Below, one piece after another: positions 61,501 to 64,000 of a DNA stretch of 64,000 nt. A program made the position numbers and the translations under genes. This stretch comes from Orbicella faveolata (lineage: Eukaryota > Cnidaria > Anthozoa > Scleractinia > Merulinidae), in the NCBI RefSeq assembly GCF_002042975.1, contig NW_018148891.1:22499-86498 (forward strand), read 5' to 3'. The stretch's first letter is position 1. The number at the start of each line of letters is the position of its first letter. The notes below the pieces were generated by a model, which was not told the origin of the DNA, did no database searches, and worked only from the letters and a program-made list of their open reading frames with translations.

Positions 61501-63064
61501 GCCCGCCCTATCCTAAAGAAATTTATCTCGAAAGGAGCGACTTTGGAGGCTGCCATTTTGAAACTATCTTGGCAGCCAGGCTGTGTTTAAATGACATCAT
61601 TCCGTCAGACTCGAAATTGGCGGAAAGGAGAAAAAACCTGCAACTGACTTGGCATCCTTCACCAGGTCAGCAAAATCTATTTTTTCCAAGCAATTATATG
61701 TATCCACTATCAAGTTGGAGTTTGGAGCATGTTTGGCTCAAAATAATATGGCTCAAGAGCAGCCATAACCCAGAGTGGTGGTTAAAAGGCTTGTTGGAAG
61801 CCACTCTTGGACGGAATGACATCAGGAAAACGCAGCCTGGCTGCTGAGTAGTGTTCAAACTGGCGGCAACAATGCTCGAATTTTGGGTTTCTTTGGAGAC
61901 AAATTTCATAAGGAAAACCTGCAGTTTAGAGGCTGAAACTTTGGTGAGTGGCTAAACTTAGTGCAAGGTTTTTACAGTGTTAGCAGGAACAAAAAATATA
62001 CAGTTTTTGGAGTGACCTTCTCCTTTAAAAAATGTTGGATCTGACCTAAAATGCCATAAAAAAAAAACCATTTTTATAGCATTTTAGGTCAGATCCAACA
62101 TTTTTTAAGGTTTTAATCATTAACAATGACCACCCAAACAGTATTTACAATTAATTAACAATTAATTATAACACCAACCTTTTTTTTCACTTCCGGAAAG
62201 TCGACAGATGCAGGAGTGCTATTGGTACTACTCTCTACACCAGGGCTTTCTCCTTCTGAACTTTCCCCCCTTGTTCCATAAAACATTTCAGTCCATCTAA
62301 AAATGAATATTACTTCTTGATTGTTATATGTACATGAATTGTATATAAATATATAAAGGGACAGGATTTGAAATCATCACTCACCTACAAGCCAAGATGA
62401 GTATTAAAACGATTGGATAAGTACAAATTGTACACTTTTTGGTGCATATTCAAAAGGTCACTAAACCGGATTTGTACATACTGATCAAAATTAATATCAT
62501 GTATTTTATATCTACCTTAGCTGAGTCAGGGGTTTCATTAAGGGCCAGGAACCAGGAAAATTGACCAGCTGTGAGCACGATTTTGCCCAACTGGTTTCAC
62601 CATATAGAGGAAAGTTTTTCTTATAAAGATGGTTCAGTTCAAAAAGTTTTGCCCGCCCATGAAAACCAGTTGCCCTCTTGCTGAAAACATAAATGAAACC
62701 CCTGCTGAGTACATGTAGAACTGTGATTATCTCTTGTCTGCAATAATTTGATCTAATAATCACTCTCTCACCGCCTGTAAAACTTAACTTGGTGGTAGAT
62801 CCTTTACGCTGGAAATGCAATGTATTTGAATCCTGTTGGAAACTGAATTCTTTCAGGCTTTCTTATCAACTAGTTAAGCTGAAATCTGGATTTGAAATTA
62901 GCCATTTTCTTTTGTTTAATAATACCATTTAACAATTTATTCATAATTTCTAAAAAGTAACATAGTTAAAAGTACAATTACCCCTGGTCTTCCTTTTGTA
63001 TCAGTGCTAGTCTTCCATAATCCCAGACAAGTCTTCTGATCACACAGAATATGATGAATACAAT
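48131..63064 (-). CDS. TMEM63: TMEM63/OSCA-family channel, nearly complete multi-exon gene
   Basis: This is a TMEM63 (CSC1-like) protein, a member of the OSCA/TMEM63 family of mechanosensitive, osmotically gated cation channels that act as multi-pass membrane proteins in the plasma membrane or endolysosomes. Fifteen exons on the minus strand total 2280 bp (759 codons plus stop) and all splice phases agree. Family signatures include [40 protein letters not shown]-type [60 protein letters not shown] and [12 protein letters not shown]. Human TMEM63B has 832 residues; only the extreme N-terminus (signal-like first segment) is not found. Whether this is orthologous to A, B or C cannot be decided here. 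The stop codon is TAA at 48131-48133. Confidence 0.94.
48897..49013. repeat. AATC tetranucleotide microsatellite
   Basis: Degenerate caatcaatcaatcagtcaat units over about 115 bp between the last two internal TMEM63 exons. Confidence 0.88.
51145..51633 (+). CDS. Intronic antisense open frame, unidentified
   Basis: An open frame of 162 codons in the longest TMEM63 intron, on the opposite strand. It opens with GTG, preceded by ttcattccag that resembles a splice acceptor. The product would be basic ([15 protein letters not shown] near the start; [13 protein letters not shown] in the middle) with no signal peptide or membrane segment. I do not recognise a family. It could be a retrogene or repeat fragment, an exon of a nested gene, or chance; low confidence that it is translated. 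Confidence 0.2.
   Translation: MDVIALESFDGNVLPKRHSKKSFKRRLKFKTPFSRPPFHRNIRVFEINKQILNRHRSKAKKKYFHGIHYNICVHEISTKLNHYFDNCYLLPKFSESRRNSPICQAIKYDIPTRELLNFDHNPQRFGTFSMFAEHHTANSPLSKQLLRVTSIAGGPELQNRVR
52388..52798. mobile_element. MITE with internal 13-bp tandem repeat
   Basis: The left end ggtcggcacgcactatagga plus catgtt is mirrored by acatgtcccctagtgtgtgc plus cga. Near the right end catgtccccgatt is repeated about three times (52737-52782). About 410 bp, ending about 60 bp from the exon at 52861. Confidence 0.8.
52861..55800 (-). CDS. TMEM63: TMEM63 pore-region exons
   Basis: Six exons: 55662-55800, 55353-55439, 54583-54645, 54336-54498, 53583-53688 and 52861-53037. They encode in order [98 protein letters not shown] and [12 protein letters not shown] followed by [20 protein letters not shown]. 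This is the segment that in OSCA/TMEM63 structures lines the ion pathway. The NGAFFVNY stretch is among the most conserved. Exons are separated by short introns. Confidence 0.94.
54958..55090. mobile_element. Palindromic MITE family E, second copy
   Basis: Shares tcaattgagtgtcg, caattacttaccaatta and a terminal caattgaaaac with 24885-25032. It sits in a TMEM63 intron. Confidence 0.68.
55296..55330 (+). repeat. tRNA-like SINE head fragment
   Basis: gaggcgtggcctagcagtta plus gggagctgg resembles a tRNA A-box region. No B box was seen downstream, and an exon begins at 55353. Confidence 0.35.
55868..56150. repeat. Tandem repeat, period about 107 bp, 2.6 copies
   Basis: ctttcatgtggtactgttta recurs at 55912, 56020 and 56126, with intervening gtctgtggatga and gaccattcaaatgaaagct. 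It fills most of the intron between exons 55662-55800 and 56226-56473. Confidence 0.88.
56226..58828 (-). CDS. TMEM63: TMEM63 second helix and cytosolic RRM-like domain
   Basis: Exon 58597-58828 encodes [20 protein letters not shown], a membrane helix and the first strand of the cytosolic RRM-like fold (TIMITNVPK). Exon 57066-57398 (333 bp) carries the Lys/Gln-rich helices, a cysteine cluster CCQCCGASH followed by GIEYF, and [15 protein letters not shown], the strand matching MAFVTFHNE in human. Exon 56226-56473 carries the return [12 protein letters not shown] and the next helix [16 protein letters not shown]. The cysteine cluster sits at the same place as the Cys-rich stretch of vertebrate TMEM63B. 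Confidence 0.93.
57755..58025. repeat. Tandem repeat, period about 134 bp, two copies
   Basis: agcgtttggtgcgttctgta recurs at 57861 and about 57995, and a matching atatagtt-atgaaat-ttacatagtt block at about 57755 and 57888. The copies have diverged; intronic in TMEM63. Confidence 0.8.
58829..60431. other. TMEM63 intron
   Basis: 1.6 kb with a ccatg microsatellite (59731-59785) and purine-rich stretches near 59200-59290. No exon or further element recognised. Confidence 0.5.
59731..59785. repeat. CCATG pentanucleotide microsatellite
   Basis: About nine ccatg units decaying into ccata and then atatgat words. Confidence 0.88.
60432..63064 (-). CDS. TMEM63: TMEM63 N-terminal exons: first visible membrane segments
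   Basis: Exon 62982-63064 encodes [20 protein letters not shown], the end of the first membrane helix followed by the conserved WDYGRLAL. Exon 62179-62296 is a polar Ser/Glu-rich cytosolic linker ([15 protein letters not shown], then [12 protein letters not shown]). Exon 60432-60609 encodes [20 protein letters not shown], a Cys-Gly-Ile-Asp-Ala-Leu motif and the helix ending [12 protein letters not shown]. The exon carrying the start codon was not found between 63065 and 64000. Confidence 0.92.
61393..62116. mobile_element. Palindromic element carrying the nested insertion
   Basis: With the insert removed this is a near-perfect palindrome with arms of about 40 bp (ttaaaaccttaaaaaatgtt, ggatctgacctaaaatgc) around a 24-bp A-rich loop. 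The right arm is 62079-62116; the left arm is split at 61404/62025. Confidence 0.85.
61405..62024. mobile_element. 620-bp foldback element inserted at TTAA
   Basis: The ends aggagaaggtcactccaaaa and ttttggagtgaccttctcct are perfect inverted repeats. The arms continue with ttccactcaccgaagtttca (mirrored near 61933-61955) and an inner pair at 61571-61606 / 61810-61846. It is flanked by TTAA at 61401-61404 and 62025-62028. No transposase is encoded, so it is non-autonomous. TTAA targeting is typical of piggyBac-type transposases, but the ends do not show the usual CCC start. Confidence 0.88.
62520..62705. repeat. Interspersed repeat family D
   Basis: Contains aaagtttttcttataaaga, ggttcagttcaaaa and aaccagttgccctcttgctg, matching 63122-63325 and, inverted, 15605-15840. 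Confidence 0.78.
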
Positions 63065-63121
63065 CTAGATCACAGGTAAAAAAAAGCAGCATTAAAAAAA
63101 AACCTGTGATGACCCAGTATC

Positions 63122-63325
63122 ACATCCTGGCAAGGGATAAACAGGGGTAAAATGGCAGAGCACTGGGTAAATTGACTGGCTGTGAGGAGGATTTTGCCAG
63201 CCTGGTTTGACCATTTACATGTAGGAGGAAAGTTTCTCTTATAAAGAAGTTCAGTTCAAAATTTTTTGCCTTCAGGACTGTGAAAACCAGTTGCCGCCCT
63301 GCTGAAAATCTTAATGAAACCTTTC
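63122..63325. repeat. Interspersed repeat family D, second copy in TMEM63
   Basis: Same orientation as 62520-62705, about 600 bp away, on either side of the exon at 62982-63064. Confidence 0.78.
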
Positions 63326-64000
63326 TGTGATAGATATATTTGTAACTCAGATACATGAAGACAGATCAGGAAATTACAACTTTAAGAGGGTTGGGTACGG
63401 CCATTTGTGAACCCACCATTCAAACTTTTTCGCCTCAAAAATTATTTGTTTTTTCCCTAAATTCGCTCACATCACCTGGGTTAACTAATATTTCATGAAC
63501 CAATAGTAAATGTTCTCTGGAAATTTATTATTAATTTCCAACTATCAGTCCTTTTTTTAAATTTTCCAATAAAATCTAGACAAGGTCTTGCCTTGCCTCT
63601 TTCTATTAAACAATGGCCCTGCTTTACTAAGGCTGGTGAAATGATCACATGCTAGACCTTGCAAGAAGGTGAGAAAGATAGACACCTTTACTTAAAAGTA
63701 AAAAATATATGTGTAAATTTTCAGGGTAGTCCCTTCAGGGACCTTACAAAGCATCCCCGCTATCAATAGGAGCCCCAAAACTATTACCTACCTTAGATTA
63801 CACAATAATAGGGTACCTACAAAACTAAAAACTTAAATATAGGAAAGTACATTACAACAAATATCAAAAGCCTAGCTATCATAGTAATATCTTCAAATTT
63901 ATGTACATTTACAGTATTTATTAAAAACTGTACTTCCATGATAATAAAAAGATCTCCTGGCTGTTCTCATTCTTATTGCGAGCCTGAGACATTTTGACTT
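63326..64000. other. Right-edge intron or 5' region of TMEM63
   Basis: No exon with the expected N-terminal TMEM63 sequence was found. AT-rich, no clear repeat. The start exon is probably beyond the window. Confidence 0.45.

Noticed and set aside
61569-61847. 92-codon plus-strand open frame
   Set aside because: It lies wholly inside the 620-bp foldback element and spans its inner inverted repeats; no protein similarity.
63920-63992. Possible TMEM63 start exon (ATG at 63992 on the minus strand, peptide beginning MSQARNKN)
   Set aside because: It does not resemble TMEM63 N-termini, has no hydrophobic segment and ends in a stop after 24 codons.

Overview
This is nuclear DNA from an intron-rich animal, most likely an anthozoan cnidarian and plausibly a stony coral. 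The evidence is vertebrate-like conserved exons of about 40-330 bp with GT-AG junctions, AT-rich introns full of short hairpin and MITE-type repeats, and repeat families I associate with coral genomes. The species cannot be fixed from the sequence. There is no prokaryotic gene, CRISPR array, rRNA gene or intact tRNA gene.

Two protein-coding genes are present, both on the minus strand. (1) DNAJC13/RME-8, an endosomal Hsc70 co-chaperone, has its start codon at 37830 (repeated at 43809) and runs off the left edge. I can place 43 distinct exons, covering the N-terminal PH-like region, the armadillo-like body, the GYF_2 domain and the region after the J domain. Roughly the last 500 residues lie outside the window. 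(2) A TMEM63/OSCA-family mechanosensitive channel lies upstream, with 15 exons between 63064 and the stop codon at 48131. Its exons sum to 2280 bp, an exact multiple of three; only the extreme N-terminus is missing.

The assembly is badly broken around DNAJC13. Single n characters mark contig joins, and four of them (1493, 17184, 30662, 38157) follow unmerged overlaps: 357-1492 repeats as 1494-2580, 11756-17183 as 17185-22612, 24448-30661 as 30663-36876, and 32179-38156 as 38158-44135. Exons are therefore listed two or three times out of collinear order. With the overlaps removed the locus is about 45 kb. Three other joins (5869, 7247, 9826) appear to have lost coding exons, including the J domain itself at 7247.

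The rest is intron or intergenic DNA with microsatellites, tandem repeats of about 107 and 134 bp, a LINE 3' fragment, tRNA-like SINE heads and many inverted-repeat elements. The clearest mobile-element event is a 620-bp foldback element inserted at TTAA inside a palindromic element (61393-62116), where the opposite arm preserves the empty site. I found no convincing new biological system; the most useful results are the assembly diagnosis, the lost J domain and the nested insertion.
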